From Phytophthora sp. 'mugwort' (lineage: Eukaryota > Oomycota > Peronosporomycetes > Peronosporales > Peronosporaceae), in contig JAUCEF010000007.1 in assembly GCA_033558025.1 (NCBI GenBank), positions 6,262,001 to 6,326,000 of the forward strand: a stretch of 64,000 nt of DNA. Direction: 5' to 3'. Both the position numbers and the translations under genes were made by a program. Numbering within the stretch: the first letter of the stretch is position 1; each line of letters starts with the position of its first letter. Below the pieces are notes generated by a model, which did no database searches, was not told where the DNA came from, and saw nothing but the letters and a program-made list of their open reading frames with translations. This document shows, piece by piece, positions 1-11,150 of this stretch.

Positions 1-790
1 GCCTGATGATGGGCGAGTACTACCTGGGCCTGTTCGGCTTGGACACGTAGAAGGAGGGAATCGTGTACGCTATCATCTACAAGGCGGCCATGTACGTGGT
101 TTTCATGTTCATGTCGTACTTGGTGCTTGAGTACATCCACTACCAGGTGCCTGAGAACGTGGGCGTGTAGGACAAACCGATCGAGGGTGTATGCTCTACC
201 CGATGCTGGAGACCAGACCAACGAAGCCGACACCATGGACGACTACGCTCTCGAGATGGACACGCATCAAAAGAACTTTCGACCAGTGAGGGTTACCTTC
301 CAGGACTTCCACTACTTTGGGCCCACCAAGACCCGAAAGCAGAAGCTTGAGCTGCTGAAGGGCATCATTGCTTTCGCGCTGCCTGGATCGACCACGGCGC
401 TCATGGGCTCCTCGGGTGCCGGCAATACTACCAAGCTGGATGTGATCGCCGGACGCAAGACCGTCGACAAGATTTTGCTGAACAGTTACGAAGGGACCGA
501 CCTAGCAATCTGTCGTTGCACAGGCTACTGCAAGCAGATGGAAGAGCATTCAGAGGCGGCTGAGGAATCTTTCGGAGCTTGCCGCTCAGCCAAATGTGGT
601 TTTCAAGGATGAACCGATGAATGGCCTGGACGCTCGTTCTGCAAATCTGGTCATGGACGGTGTTCGCAAAGTGGCAGCTCCGGCCGTACGATTATCTGCA
701 CGACCCATCAGTTTTCGTCGGACCTGTTCTACCTGTTTGACAGGCTGCTGCTGCCTCGGGGCCCAGCTTCACGAAAAAAAAAAACATGCC
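1..790 (+). pseudogene. PDR-type (ABCG) ABC transporter, degenerate fragment
   Basis: Translation in pieces gives the end of a transmembrane half (LFGLDT, then a stop, then YAIIYKAAMYVVFMFMSYL) followed by the start of the second nucleotide-binding domain (MDDYALEMDT, LELLKGI, Walker A GSSGAGNTT) and, after a frame change near 590, the D-loop region (NGLDARSANLVMDGVRKV). Full-length PDR pumps export toxic compounds across the plasma membrane. This copy cannot: there are in-frame stops (positions 48-50 and 168-170), frameshifts, most of the signature-motif segment is missing, and the Walker A lysine is replaced by asparagine. The 5' part lies outside the window. It is followed directly by unrecognisable DNA and then the Copia insertion. 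Confidence 0.85.
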
Positions 791-1212
791 GATGCCAGAC
801 ACACGCTGCACCTCCATCGGCCAGTCACGCCAACTTCGCACGCGATGGGTCCCGTTAGGAAAACCGACGAGGTTTTCGGAATGGGGAAATTGTTGTGGTT
901 GTTCTGCAGCAGAACAATCAACTATCCCAGGGCAGGCAGGGTCCACACGACGTCGTTGTCGTTTTCAACCATCCTCAAAACTGTCCTCCTCGAGCAACTT
1001 GTTCTTTTCGTTCATGATTGACTGACTCGATGAGCACGTAATTTACTGCGATAAGGGCGAGTGCGACAGATCTGACGCAACCTTGCTCATGTCGACTAAC
1101 GGGCACTCCAGGATTTCTCTAGTGGAACGGGACGTGCAATGGAACTTAGTTGAGCTCAGCGTAGGCAGCACAACCAAACCCTCAAATGAAGGTCGCGCGG
1201 ATAATTTTATCA
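791..1212. other. Intergenic, no supported gene
   Basis: Short open frames only. No protein family is recognised here. It separates the ABC transporter relic from the Copia 5' LTR. Confidence 0.5.
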
Positions 1213-1217
1213 ACCTC
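1213..1217. repeat. Left target-site duplication (ACCTC)
   Basis: The five bases ACCTC directly before the 5' LTR recur directly after the 3' LTR at 5920-5924, as expected of integrase-mediated insertion by a Copia element. Confidence 0.85.
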
Positions 1218-1498
1218 TGTTGATGTGTGCGCCGTATATGCGAAGCGGTGACGTCATGCCCATGCGCAGTGATGACACGATGCGTGCGGGCACATGCAGC
1301 GATGACGCAATGCATGCGAGCTCACGCAATGGCGTTGTGCTGAAAGGGGGGCAGTTGAGAACACGTGGATGGATCGGATTGGTCGATATTCCGATTTACT
1401 CCTGGGACACAAGGTAAGTAGAAGCAGGTTAGCAAGAGTAAGGAGACAATAGAACTCACTTCGGCATTTGCCCTCAAACCAACAAGAGCATCTCAACA
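1218..1498 (+). repeat. Copia 5' LTR
   Basis: 281 bp bounded by a 6-bp inverted terminal repeat (TGTTGA / TCAACA). It matches the 3' LTR at 5639-5919 with no difference seen by eye. It should hold the promoter and polyadenylation signals. An ATG at 1468 lies inside it in frame with gag. Confidence 0.95.
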
Positions 1499-1542
1499 GG
1501 TTAACAGCCGCAAGACGCTCAAGACCAAGCTTCAGTACCGCC

Positions 1543-4332
1543 ATGACCACCACGTCCGCCAAGAAAGCTGAAGTCATCCTGGGAAGCGACAACTACTTCC
1601 ACTGGGAGTTCGCCATGCGGATGACGCTGGCGAGAAAGGGGCTGTTGGCGCACGTGCAGTTGGTGAAGGACCCGTCGGAGATGACGGAGGCGTGGCTGCT
1701 CAATGACATGAAGGCGCTCGGGCTCATCGCCCAAGGTGTGGCGGTGGAGCACCACACGAAGATCCGCTCGGCGACGTCGGCCATCATGGCCTGGAACACG
1801 TTGCGCGACTTCTACAACCGGACGACCATGCACAACCGGGTGACGATGACCCGTCGCCTCCACGAGTTCAAGATGGAGGGCGGCGTGACCATGGCCAAGC
1901 ACCTGGACGACTTCGACGAGCTCATCGTGGGTCTGCAGACGCTCGGAGAACCGCTGGACGAGGCTCGTCAGCTGGTCATCCTGCTGAGCAGTCTGCCCAC
2001 GGAGTACGAGTTGATCTGCTCGATCGTGGAGAACGTGAAAGACTTCACGTTGATCGAGGTGAAGGAGAAGCTACTCAAGGAGTACGAGCGCCTCGACAAG
2101 AAGGAAGGCACTGAGCGCGCGCTAAAGGCTACTGCGAACGGCAGTAAGTTCAAAGGCGCGAAAACCTTCAGGGGCGGCAAGGGCAGCAAGGCCTTCGGTT
2201 CAAGGAAGAACGGCGGTTTCAAGGGCAAGTGCTTCAACTGCGGCCAGATGGGCCACATGAAGCGGGACTGCCCGGACCCGAACGCGGGCAACAACGACGA
2301 CGACGCGGTCTTCGCCGTTGGGAAGAGTCGGTCGGCTGGGTGGCTGATCGACAGCGGTGCGACGGCGCACATGACGCCTCACCGCAACGACTTGTTTGAG
2401 TACAAGGACCTCGACTCGGACGTCGAGGTGACCATCGCGGACGGCAAGAAGATCCGGGTGGTGGGAACGGGGTCGGTGCGCCTGACGGGCATCGACGGCA
2501 CGCGCATTAAGATGGTTGATGTGATGTACGTCCCCGGGCTGGACCGGCAGCTGCTGTCTGTCAGCAGGCTGGCGGAGCGCGGCATGAGCGTGGAGTTTCA
2601 GAAGAAGTCGTGTACGATCTGGAACAAGTCCAAGGCGATCGCGTTGGGCAAGAAGGTCGGCAAGGCCTACGTGCTCGACTGCGAGAAGGACATGGCGCAC
2701 TACGTGGAGTACGCCGGAGTCGACAGTGAGTGGGAGTTGTGGCATGCGCGCATGGGCCACTTGAACAAGGACGCGCTGGCGAAGACGCAGAGCGCCACCA
2801 CTGGCATGCCCACGTTGGACCGCAAGTCCATGACGCTGTGCGGGGGCTGCATGAAGGGCAAACAGACGGTCGCGCACTTCCCGTCTCGATCGCTGTCGAA
2901 GACGACGAAGGTGTTGCAGTTGGTGCACACGGACGTCATGGGGCCCATGAAGACGAAGTCTAAGGGCGGGGCCCGGTACGTGCTCACGTTTGTGGATGAC
3001 TACTCCAAGTACGTGGTGGTGTACTTCATCACCAAGAAGAGTGAGGTGCCCGTCAAGTTCAAGACGTTCATGAACTTGTACGAGAACCAGTGGGGAGAGC
3101 GCATCAAGTGCCTGCGCTCGGACAACGGCACGGAGTTCGTCAACAAGGAGATGGACAGGTTGTGCGCGTTGAACGGGATCGTTCACCAGAAGACCGTGCC
3201 TTACAGCCCGCAGCAGAACGGCGTGGCGGAGCGCATGAACCGCACGATCATGGAGAAGGCCCGCAGCATGTTGTATTACAAGGCTATCTCAACGATGTGG
3301 TGGGCCGAGGCGGTCAGTACGTCGGTGTACCTGATTAACCGGTCCACGACCATTACGCACTCGAGCAGGACGCCGTACGAGTTGGCGTTCAGGGGCAAGC
3401 CGCGACTGGACCACTTGCGCGTGTTCGGCTCGGTCGGGTACGCTCACGTCGACAAGGCAAAGCGCACCAAGTTGGAGCCGAAGAGCTTCAAGTGCATGTT
3501 CTTGGGGTACGCCGAGAACTCGAAGGGCTACCGCGTGTACGACTTGGAGTCGAACAAGGTGAAGGTGACAAGGTCGATGAAGCTCGACGAGCGCGAGGTA
3601 GACGGCATCTACGACTCGGCGCCGACAGAGAGCACGACGGTCATCCATTCGACGGAGGACGTCGATGACGTCGTGCAGCACGAGCAAGAGCGCCAACCCG
3701 CTACTGAAGAGCCGATGGGATCGGTGGAGGAGAGCCATGAGGAAGACACGGAGATGCCCGAGGCTGAGTCGGACGACTTGACGAGGCATGAGCTGGCAAG
3801 ATACCGAAGGACGCCAGGGGCAGCCTTCAGTGACAATCTTGTATTCCACCCGGAACCCGAACGAGTCCGACGCCCTCGTGACTCAGTCCTTGCTCTTCAA
3901 GACGTTGCAGACGAGTACAAGGTGAACGACGAGGACGACCCGGACAACGACGACCACTTCTGGCCGCCGTCGCCTAAGCGACCTCGAGTCGACGAGGACG
4001 GACTGCTCGCCGAAGCGGTACTGGCTTACGCTGCCAGTGTGGGAGACGCTGACGACGCGCCTACCACGTACCAGCAGGCCATGAAGAGCAACGAGGCGTC
4101 GGAGTGGATCAAGGCGATGAACTCCGAGTTGAAGGCGCACGCGGACAATGGCTCGTGGACGCTGGTTCGACGGACGTCTGGCGCCCGGCCGATTGGGTGT
4201 CGATGGGTGTTCGCTAAGAAGCGGAACGAGCACGGCCGAGTTGTGCGGTACAAGGCCCGGTTGGTGGCGAAGGGCTTCAAGCAGAAGTTCGGCGTGGACT
4301 TCTTCGAGACGTACTCGCCGGCGCCAACATGA
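1543..4332 (+). pseudogene. Copia gag-protease-integrase-RT N-terminus (5' part of frameshifted polyprotein)
   Basis: Start chosen at the ATG at 1543 (MTTTSAKKAEV), just after the LTR; an in-frame ATG at 1468 lies in the LTR. Visible in order: copia-type gag; basic linker; CCHC zinc knuckle CFNCGQMGHMKRDC at about residues 230-243; aspartic protease WLIDSGATAHMT near residue 267; GAG-pre-integrase LWHARMGHL; integrase core with HTDVMGP, RSDNGTEF and QNGVAERMNR giving the D, D, E catalytic residues; then the start of RVT_2 (WIKAMNSELKAHADNGSW). The frame ends early, directly after the conserved ETYSP segment of RT, where the sequence appears one base short. The rest of RT continues in the next frame from 4329. 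Confidence 0.92.
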
Positions 4333-5672
4333 ACTCGATCAGGGTTGTGCTGTCGGTGGTGGTGGCGAAGGCCTACGTCGCAGAGCAGCTGGACGCGGAC
4401 ACAGCGTTCCTGAACAGTGATCTGAAGGAGCAAGTGTTCATGGAGGTGCCGTACGGCATCACGAACGCGGAGAACATGATGTGCAAGCTGGACAAGGCGA
4501 TCTACGGCCTCAAGCAGGCCGCGAGCGCGTGGCATCAGACGATCCACGCCGTGTTTATGAAGATCGGCTTCCGCAGCTGCGGGGCAGACCAGTGCGTCTA
4601 CGTGAAGGGCTCCAAGGACAACTACGTGTACGTCGGCTTGTACGTGGACGACATGATCATCGCCGCCAAGACCAACAAAGAGATTGACGAGGTCAAGATG
4701 GCGTTGAAGAGCGCGTTTAAGATGAAGGAGCTCGGCGAGGTCAAGTTCATCCTCGGTATGGAGGTGGACCATGACCACACGGCCGGCACGTTGATGATCA
4801 GGCAGACGCGCTACATCGACGACGTCGTGAACCGGTTCAACCAGCAAGACGCGAAAGCGGTGGTGAACCCGTGCGAGTCCGGCATGAAGTTGACGAAGAT
4901 GCAATCGCCGACCACGAACGCTGAGCGCGAGGACATGAGGTCCAAGCCGTACAGGTCTTTAATCGGATGCTTGTTGTACATCACGACCTGCACGCGCCCG
5001 GACGTGGCATATATCGTCACGCAGCTGTCGCGGTTCTTGGAGAACCCTGGGCAGCAGCACTGGAAGGCAGCCATTCGTGTGCTCCGCTACCTGAAGACGA
5101 CGAAGGACTTCGGGGTCATCTACAGCGGCAACGACGGCAAGGTCGTGTTGGAGGCGTACACGGACGCGGACTGGGGCAGCAATCTGGACGACCGCCGCTC
5201 GGTATCCGGGATCATGATCATGATTGGCGGCGCGCCGGTCGTTTTCAAGTCCAAGTACCAGCGCACGGTGGCGCTGAGCTCGGCGGAGGCGGAGTACATG
5301 GCGTTAAGCCTGTGCACGCAGGAGGTGCTGTGGACCCGTGCGATGCTCAAGGACCTGGGTCATGAGCAAGTGGGAGCGACGCAAGTCTGGGAGGACAACC
5401 AAGGTGCCATTGCACTGGCAAGCAACGCCGGCTACAATGCGCGGACCAAGCACGTCGACATCAGGCACCACTTCATCCGCGAGAACGTGGCCCGGGACAT
5501 CATCACGGTGGACTACGTTGGGACGGAAGGTCAGCTGGCGGACATGCTCACGAAGGCGGTCGGGACGAAGAGACTGCAGTTCTTGCTCGCAGGGAGCGGC
5601 GTCCGAACCAAGACCGCTCAGCATGCGGCGAGTGGGAGTGTTGATGTGTGCGCCGTATATGCGAAGCGGTGA
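4329..5672 (+). pseudogene. Copia RT-RNase H (3' part of frameshifted polyprotein)
   Basis: This continues RT directly after the frame break: SIRVVLSVV, LKQAASAWHQ, the catalytic YVDDMIIAA at about 4641-4667, then RNase H with YTDADWGSN, SSAEAEYMALS, DNQGAIALA and KHVDIRHHFIRE. All catalytic aspartates and the glutamate appear intact. The frame runs 34 bases into the 3' LTR before stopping. Its first ATG (4329) overlaps the upstream stop as ATGA. Copia elements normally have one continuous ORF here, so a one-base deletion is the simplest explanation; coupled reinitiation is a remote alternative. Confidence 0.92.
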
Positions 5673-5919
5673 CGTCATGCCCATGCGCAGTGATGACACG
5701 ATGCGTGCGGGCACATGCAGCGATGACGCAATGCATGCGAGCTCACGCAATGGCGTTGTGCTGAAAGGGGGGCAGTTGAGAACACGTGGATGGATCGGAT
5801 TGGTCGATATTCCGATTTACTCCTGGGACACAAGGTAAGTAGAAGCAGGTTAGCAAGAGTAAGGAGACAATAGAACTCACTTCGGCATTTGCCCTCAAAC
5901 CAACAAGAGCATCTCAACA
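5639..5919 (+). repeat. Copia 3' LTR
   Basis: 281 bp, the direct repeat of 1218-1498, with the same TGTTGA...TCAACA ends. No mismatch to the 5' LTR was seen. Confidence 0.95.
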
Positions 5920-5924
5920 ACCTC
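5920..5924. repeat. Right target-site duplication (ACCTC)
   Basis: Direct repeat of 1213-1217, flanking the Copia element. Confidence 0.85.
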
Positions 5925-6600
<676 letters not shown>

Positions 6601-6607
6601 TATTTTA

Positions 6608-6665
6608 TTAATAAAGTACTAGACCAATTGTACTTGAGAAAAAGGCTGTAGAAGCTCCAATAATT
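6608..6665 (-). pseudogene. nad5: nad5 fragment (mitochondrial)
   Basis: The reverse strand reads [18 protein letters not shown], a conserved transmembrane segment of NADH dehydrogenase subunit 5 (usual form ASTAFFxxTxGL). It is about 20 codons long and joins directly to a cox2-like piece. Confidence 0.65.
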
Positions 6666-6699
6666 GTAATAACTCAAAAAATTGATAATAAATACGCTC

Positions 6700-6761
6700 G
6701 AATTCGTAAATCATGATGAAAATTAAATACCTTCCATAACAGGTGTTGCTGGATCTTGAAA
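6700..6761 (-). pseudogene. cox2: cox2 fragment (mitochondrial)
   Basis: The reverse strand reads [12 protein letters not shown] and then, after a one-base slip, FHHDL. This matches the N-terminal conserved part of cytochrome c oxidase subunit 2. It is part of the mosaic NUMT. Confidence 0.65.
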
Positions 6762-6856
6762 TTACTGAAAGAATTGAAAACCCAATAGTTAATTCATATG
6801 AAATCATCTGTGCTGTTGATCTTAAAGCCCCTAAAAACGAATATTTAGAATTACTC
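6762..6856 (-). pseudogene. nad1: nad1 fragment (mitochondrial)
   Basis: The reverse strand reads [20 protein letters not shown] then [12 protein letters not shown], the hallmark loop and following helix of NADH dehydrogenase subunit 1. The frame is open across the piece and then runs into the cox2-like piece. Confidence 0.85.
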
Positions 6857-6921
6857 TTTAGTATAAAAATATGGATAAAAAGGTTATAAGATAATTTATA
6901 ATATTTTTTTGCATTTTTTTG

Positions 6922-6950
6922 GCTGGTGTTGTTGGTACAACAACACCAGC
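6922..6950. repeat. Perfect hairpin, 13-bp arms, 3-nt loop
   Basis: GCTGGTGTTGTTG - GTA - CAACAACACCAGC. It lies inside the NUMT next to the atp1 piece and is GC-richer than its surroundings, like the hairpin insertions found between genes in mitochondrial genomes. Confidence 0.9.
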
Positions 6951-7027
6951 AAAAGCACTAAAAAACAAATTGCTGGTACAATGAAATTAGAATTAGCACA
7001 ATTTAGAGAAGTACAAGCGATTTGAAT
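6951..7027 (+). pseudogene. atp1: atp1 fragment (mitochondrial ATP synthase alpha)
   Basis: The frame reads KQIAGTMKLELAQFREVQA, a near-invariant segment of F1-ATPase subunit alpha (usual context QVAGTMKLELAQ). Upstream similarity is blurred by a one-base slip and the hairpin. It ends where nuclear-like composition resumes. Confidence 0.8.
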
Positions 7028-7030
7028 TTT

Positions 7031-7739
7031 TGCCCCACGAACTCCTGCGCGAAGCCGCCCATGTCGAATTCCCGACCATGAAAGCACCGTGTTGTAAGCA
7101 GCCAGGACGAAAGTCGGCATACCCAGCTGTCAATACACCCGACTGGTCACTTCAGTGAGATATAAAGAGCACTAACCTTTGGATCAGGCAATGACAGCCA
7201 TCAGTGACTTCCTGTATACTCCTCTATCTGTGCGTCGCCATCAAGGTTGCGTAAGCACCGCACACACTTTATCTGTGAGAGCAAAACCAGTCGTGCCACC
7301 CTGTGACACATGGCATCGGTAGCCCGGTTGTTCCCCGTACTAGTCAAAACGTCATGCGTAATGATTTTGGTTGAGCGGATCATTGAGCCGCCGTGAACGA
7401 CCAGATACAACCTTCCCGTGGCACGTTCCATCATCAGTTTTGATATCTACGTTTGTCATCTTAGTATCGCCATGACCATCTCAAACGCGTTCGTCAGGAC
7501 ATAATACTTTAGCGCAACAACATCAAAGTTCGACGTCCGCTTCAGCAAGCAGTAGCGTAACCAGTGTATTGTTGCGCTGACGTCAGCACTTTGGCTTCAA
7601 TGATCAATTTCTAGATCGCTTCCACTTTTTCTTCAGCCCTGTCACCTTTTCGTGTATTTGTTTTCCATCAGCATTACCTTCACATGCTGGAAAGTGCTCG
7701 TAGAACAACTTTGATGCATTTCTTGGCATGATCTGGGGA
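7031..7739. other. Degenerate intergenic sequence
   Basis: A few short minus-strand frames (for example 7201-7434) hint at decayed coding DNA, but no family can be named. It may be the tail of the transposon relic that follows. Confidence 0.4.
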
Positions 7740-9144
7740 TTCTCAGCTACGACTTGGATAGAAACTTGACATCAGTTGGGTCAAGAGGTGGACGTCGGCT
7801 TTTTCGGGGACGAGTGAGCTCAGTATTAGCGTTCATTCCAGACTGATCGGAAAACGCAACTGCAGTGTCGCCATCATTCTGTTGCGGTACATTGTCAACT
7901 GAGTCAGAGCTCTGGGGCTGGATACGACGTCGCTGCCTCATGAGCCGCGTTATGAATCCACGAATTTCATTTCTCCTGGTAAATTGAACCGCTGTGGATA
8001 CATTGCAACAAGATTATCCAGCATTCGAGCTGGCCCGAGCTTTTGGCTGGTGTCCTTTTCGCCTTTATAAAACATATCTTCAATATCTTTTTTCGTAGAA
8101 GGATATGTATTTGGCGCCATACATTTCACCTCGTTTTGGGCACCTAGCCCAGCCCCTTTCCAACGTTATTGGATAGCTTGATGCGTCACCAGTGACAACA
8201 GCTCCCAACTTTGCTTCCAATCCAGCAGAATCGAGTATTTGTCCAAAATTTCCACCGATGTTCAGCTCCAAGGCTCTGCGCTTCAGTACGACTCCACGTC
8301 CTTCTCCGGGACACAGCCAACGGTGGTTTGACTCGTGGCGTCAAATATCTTGACGACCTAGCATTCGCGAGCGCCGGCGAAGCTGCGCCTTCGTCATGAT
8401 GCGAATACCACTGAGAACATCTGTAGCATCTTGAGAGAGGATGACGTCGTCGTCCATGTCGTCGTCCTGACTATCGTCACTATCCACGTCGTCATCGCTA
8501 ACATTATCTTCATTGGTCAAAGCTTCAGTGTCTTCAGCATTGATCTCCGTCATTCCTTCATCCTCCTCCAGACTATCGTCAGCGGTGGTCTCCGTCGTTG
8601 CTCCATCCAGATTATCACCCTCACCATCGCTGTCGAAACACAAGCGTCGTTGAATGTCACTCTTGCCATTTTCATTGACAAGACCTGCGCCACATTCAGC
8701 TCTATTTTGAATGTTACCAGCATCGATTTCATCCTCAAGCATTCTTGACGAAGGGGTTCATCAGCAATGGAGCAAGTGCTTTTTCCCGGATCAACCTTAA
8801 TCCGAATGCCTCACCAATGTGAGAATACGCAAATACCCTCATGTGAAACGGAGAACATGAGGTCAAGTCGAAATCGTAAAAAAATGTCATTCGTTCGATC
8901 AATAATTTTAGACATAGCCTTCTCCATTGGTCTGGCCTTTCGATAAAGTTCCATCACTTTCAACCGGTCATGTTCCACGAGCTCCACAACGCAGTTTGGC
9001 AGTCCACCATTAGAGGTCAGCGCTTTTGTGACCTGAGAAGGAGTAATGCAGTCGTGATCCTGCCGAACCCAAGCCTTCACCTCTCTTGTTCCTGTGGCAA
9101 AGTGAGCGTCAAGCATCGACTTACCGTCTTGGGTGCATATATTC

Positions 9145-9211
9145 AAAATAAAATAAAACGACACAATATAATTCAATTTTTGAATTATATTTTGTTGTTT
9201 TATTTTATTTT
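9145..9211. repeat. Long AT-rich hairpin, 32-nt arms
   Basis: Arm 9145-9176 and arm 9180-9211 are reverse complements at about 30 of 32 positions with a 3-nt loop. It lies at the left end of the second NUMT. Confidence 0.85.
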
Positions 9212-9352
9212 TACAAATGAATATGAGTACATTATTTATATTTCACACTGGATTATAACATATTAGCATATTCACCTAAAAACAATGCATACTGAACTTT
9301 CTAAATTATTTGCTGAAAAGTAGAATTAGTGTTATAAACTGAAAGATCTATA

Positions 9353-9422
9353 ACACAGATTTGAAAGTATTATTGTTTACGCATCAGTTGCTCAAATGAA
9401 TTTTATAATATTGGGTATTTTT
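9353..9422 (+). pseudogene. nad4: nad4 fragment (mitochondrial)
   Basis: TDLK, then after a frame slip IIVYASVAQMNFIILGIF. This is the conserved core of NADH dehydrogenase subunit 4 (usual form DLKxIIAYASVAHMN). Too short to be functional. Confidence 0.75.
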
Positions 9423-11150
9423 CGTTAACTAAAACAAAATATTTAAATATAATGATTTTGGTTTGAATATTTTATTAAAATTGAGGTTTTTTTAATTTTT
9501 ATTAAAATACTGCTCCAATCGCGGGAAGTATCAATCCTACGTAAGCATTTTGGTAACTCGACGCATTATCAGACTGAAACGTGAGTCGGTTAATGTGGGA
9601 AACGTCTCGCCTAAGCGACAGCAACACAGCCTCCACAAGGGCAGCCACCGCCTCTTTGTCTTGCTTGTTATCGTCGTTGCAGATTTGATCAAAGTACAAC
9701 CTCGTTTCAATTGATTCCCCCAAATTAGCATCAAACGTCCAGTGCCTCAGCATCGCACCGTGCCAAGACATCCCGCGCTTTCCGTAGTGGTCCACTGTCT
9801 TCTCATGAAAATACAGTGGCTCAAGTTTCATCTTGAAGTCCAGGATTACGGTAGCTTCATCGGAGAATTGGTCAGTTTCGCACTTGGCCTTCATCGCTTC
9901 GGCCGCAGTTTGCAGGGCTCGTTGCTGGTTTCTTACACGTACCCGATGGCCCATGAACAGCTTCATTTTTTCGTGTAAGTCATCCCAAACGCATAACGTG
10001 GTAACGTCAGCTCCGGATTCTTTCTGACGCTCTTTAGTACCAGCAAAAAGCATGTGCATGGCTATGCAGGGTCAACAGCACAAATTACGGTTCTCGTTGT
10101 CGTTTTGTTCCTGATGCGTGAGGCCAAATTCAACTTGATGTCTAGGGCAACTCGAGCGAAATGAATTATTGTCTTCGTCAATGTCAAACCCGATGCCATA
10201 TTTAGCCACCCTTTCAAAATGACAAACTTTGGGAGCAAGTCAGATGACACTTCAGGGAGAAGCTCACGAATAATACGCTCTACCACCGCAAAATTGTCGT
10301 TCACGAGGAAACTAGTGACATAATCGACAGCTCTACGAGCTTGTATTTCACCATGAGTCAAAACACCGGCGATCCGGTATAACGTGCGCTTTGAAACTTT
10401 GCCGTTGTCACAATGAGCGCGATACTCATCAAACATCACGTTAATCGACTTGCGACGCTGGATCGAGGCCACATAGTGGGTTTGACCATCCACTTTCACC
10501 TTTTTGGTTCCCCACGAAAAAATTGCCACGTTTTCCATTGAAAGTATGTACTCAATGCTGTCATCAAGGAACCGCCGGTCGTACCTGACACGAGACCAGG
10601 TCACTTTCTCCAGCGCACCTTCATCCACGAGGACCTCAAGATCATTCGCACAGCCGTTTAACTATTTTTCCCAAACGCAACCCCACCAACCTGCTCGCAC
10701 GCTGTCTTCAATGCCGCCAGTGGAAAAGCATCACACATTTGAGCACGGATACAGCGACTCTCGATCGATCCTCTTTTTATAGCCTCAAACAATTTGGACA
10801 GCTTAGGTAAATCAGACTAAGGCGAAAGTTCAGGTGGAGTAATTGCCTCGCTGAAGAGCTTCAAAAACGCTGGAGCAGCCTCGTCTCCACACAATAGTTT
10901 AACGGCTCGGTTCACCAGTAGGCGCATAAGCCTCAACGTATATTGCTCGCTGATGTCGCTTTACAGCCTGACAGGGAGGCCGATTATTACTACCACCCGC
11001 TCTCGCTTCGTCGCCAAATGGCGATGGCTGATGGACAATTGGTTGCCCATCGTCAGATGAAGTGCAATTAGCTAGCAACCCCGGCGGTGTTGCGGATTCA
11101 GTACGACAGACAGTTTGCTCATCTTCGGAGGACCCTAGCAGCAATGCTTC

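Larger units (their letters stand above)
1218..5919 (+). mobile_element. Ty1/copia LTR retrotransposon, near-complete, recently inserted
   Basis: This 4.7-kb element has two 281-bp LTRs that look identical base for base. Each starts TGTTGA and ends TCAACA, and 5-bp target duplications flank the element. Domain order is gag, CCHC zinc knuckle, aspartic protease, integrase, reverse transcriptase, RNase H, which is the Copia order (integrase before RT). A purine-rich stretch (GGCGAGTGGGAG) lies just before the 3' LTR and could serve as polypurine tract. The polyprotein is broken by a frameshift at about 4320, so this copy should be non-autonomous unless the shift is bypassed. Identical LTRs imply very recent insertion. 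The element sits in otherwise decayed sequence. Confidence 0.95.
9130..9505. other. Second mitochondrial DNA insert (NUMT) inside the transposase relic
   Basis: An extremely AT-rich block interrupts the minus-strand transposase frame between LPAIGA (about 9505) and QDGKSMLDAHFA (about 9128). It contains a nad4 piece on the plus strand and a long hairpin. The remaining sequence could be mitochondrial spacer. Edges are approximate. Confidence 0.65.
7740..11150 (-). pseudogene. Decayed transposase-like ORF of an unclassified repeat family
   Basis: Read from 11150 downwards, a single protein can be followed through stops and shifts: LLCGDEAAPAFLKLFSEAI (about 10880), then two open stretches at 10628-10062 and 10059-9502 with TKTIIHFARVALDIKLN, KMKLEPLYFHEKTVDHYGKR, GMSWHGAMLRHW, RLYFDQICNDDNKQDKEAVA and SDNASSYQN. 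It continues after an AT-rich insert with DGKSMLDAHFA and TPSQVTKALTSNGGLPNCVVEL (9176-8811), an acidic linker (8742-8341) and a C-terminal piece GWARCPKRGEMYGAKYI (8271-8080). Conserved aspartates and long multi-domain layout fit a DDE-type transposase of a repeat common in Phytophthora, but I cannot name the superfamily. It is interrupted by a mitochondrial insert at about 9130-9505 and is clearly dead. Confidence 0.6.

Noticed and set aside
1..790. Considered an intact ABC transporter gene with introns
   Set aside because: In-frame stops, an altered Walker A lysine and a missing signature region cannot be explained by short introns.
2200..3186. 328-codon minus-strand frame inside the Copia polyprotein
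   Set aside because: Antisense shadow of the GC-rich integrase and protease region; composition is low complexity (His/Arg/Val/Leu) and no motif is seen.
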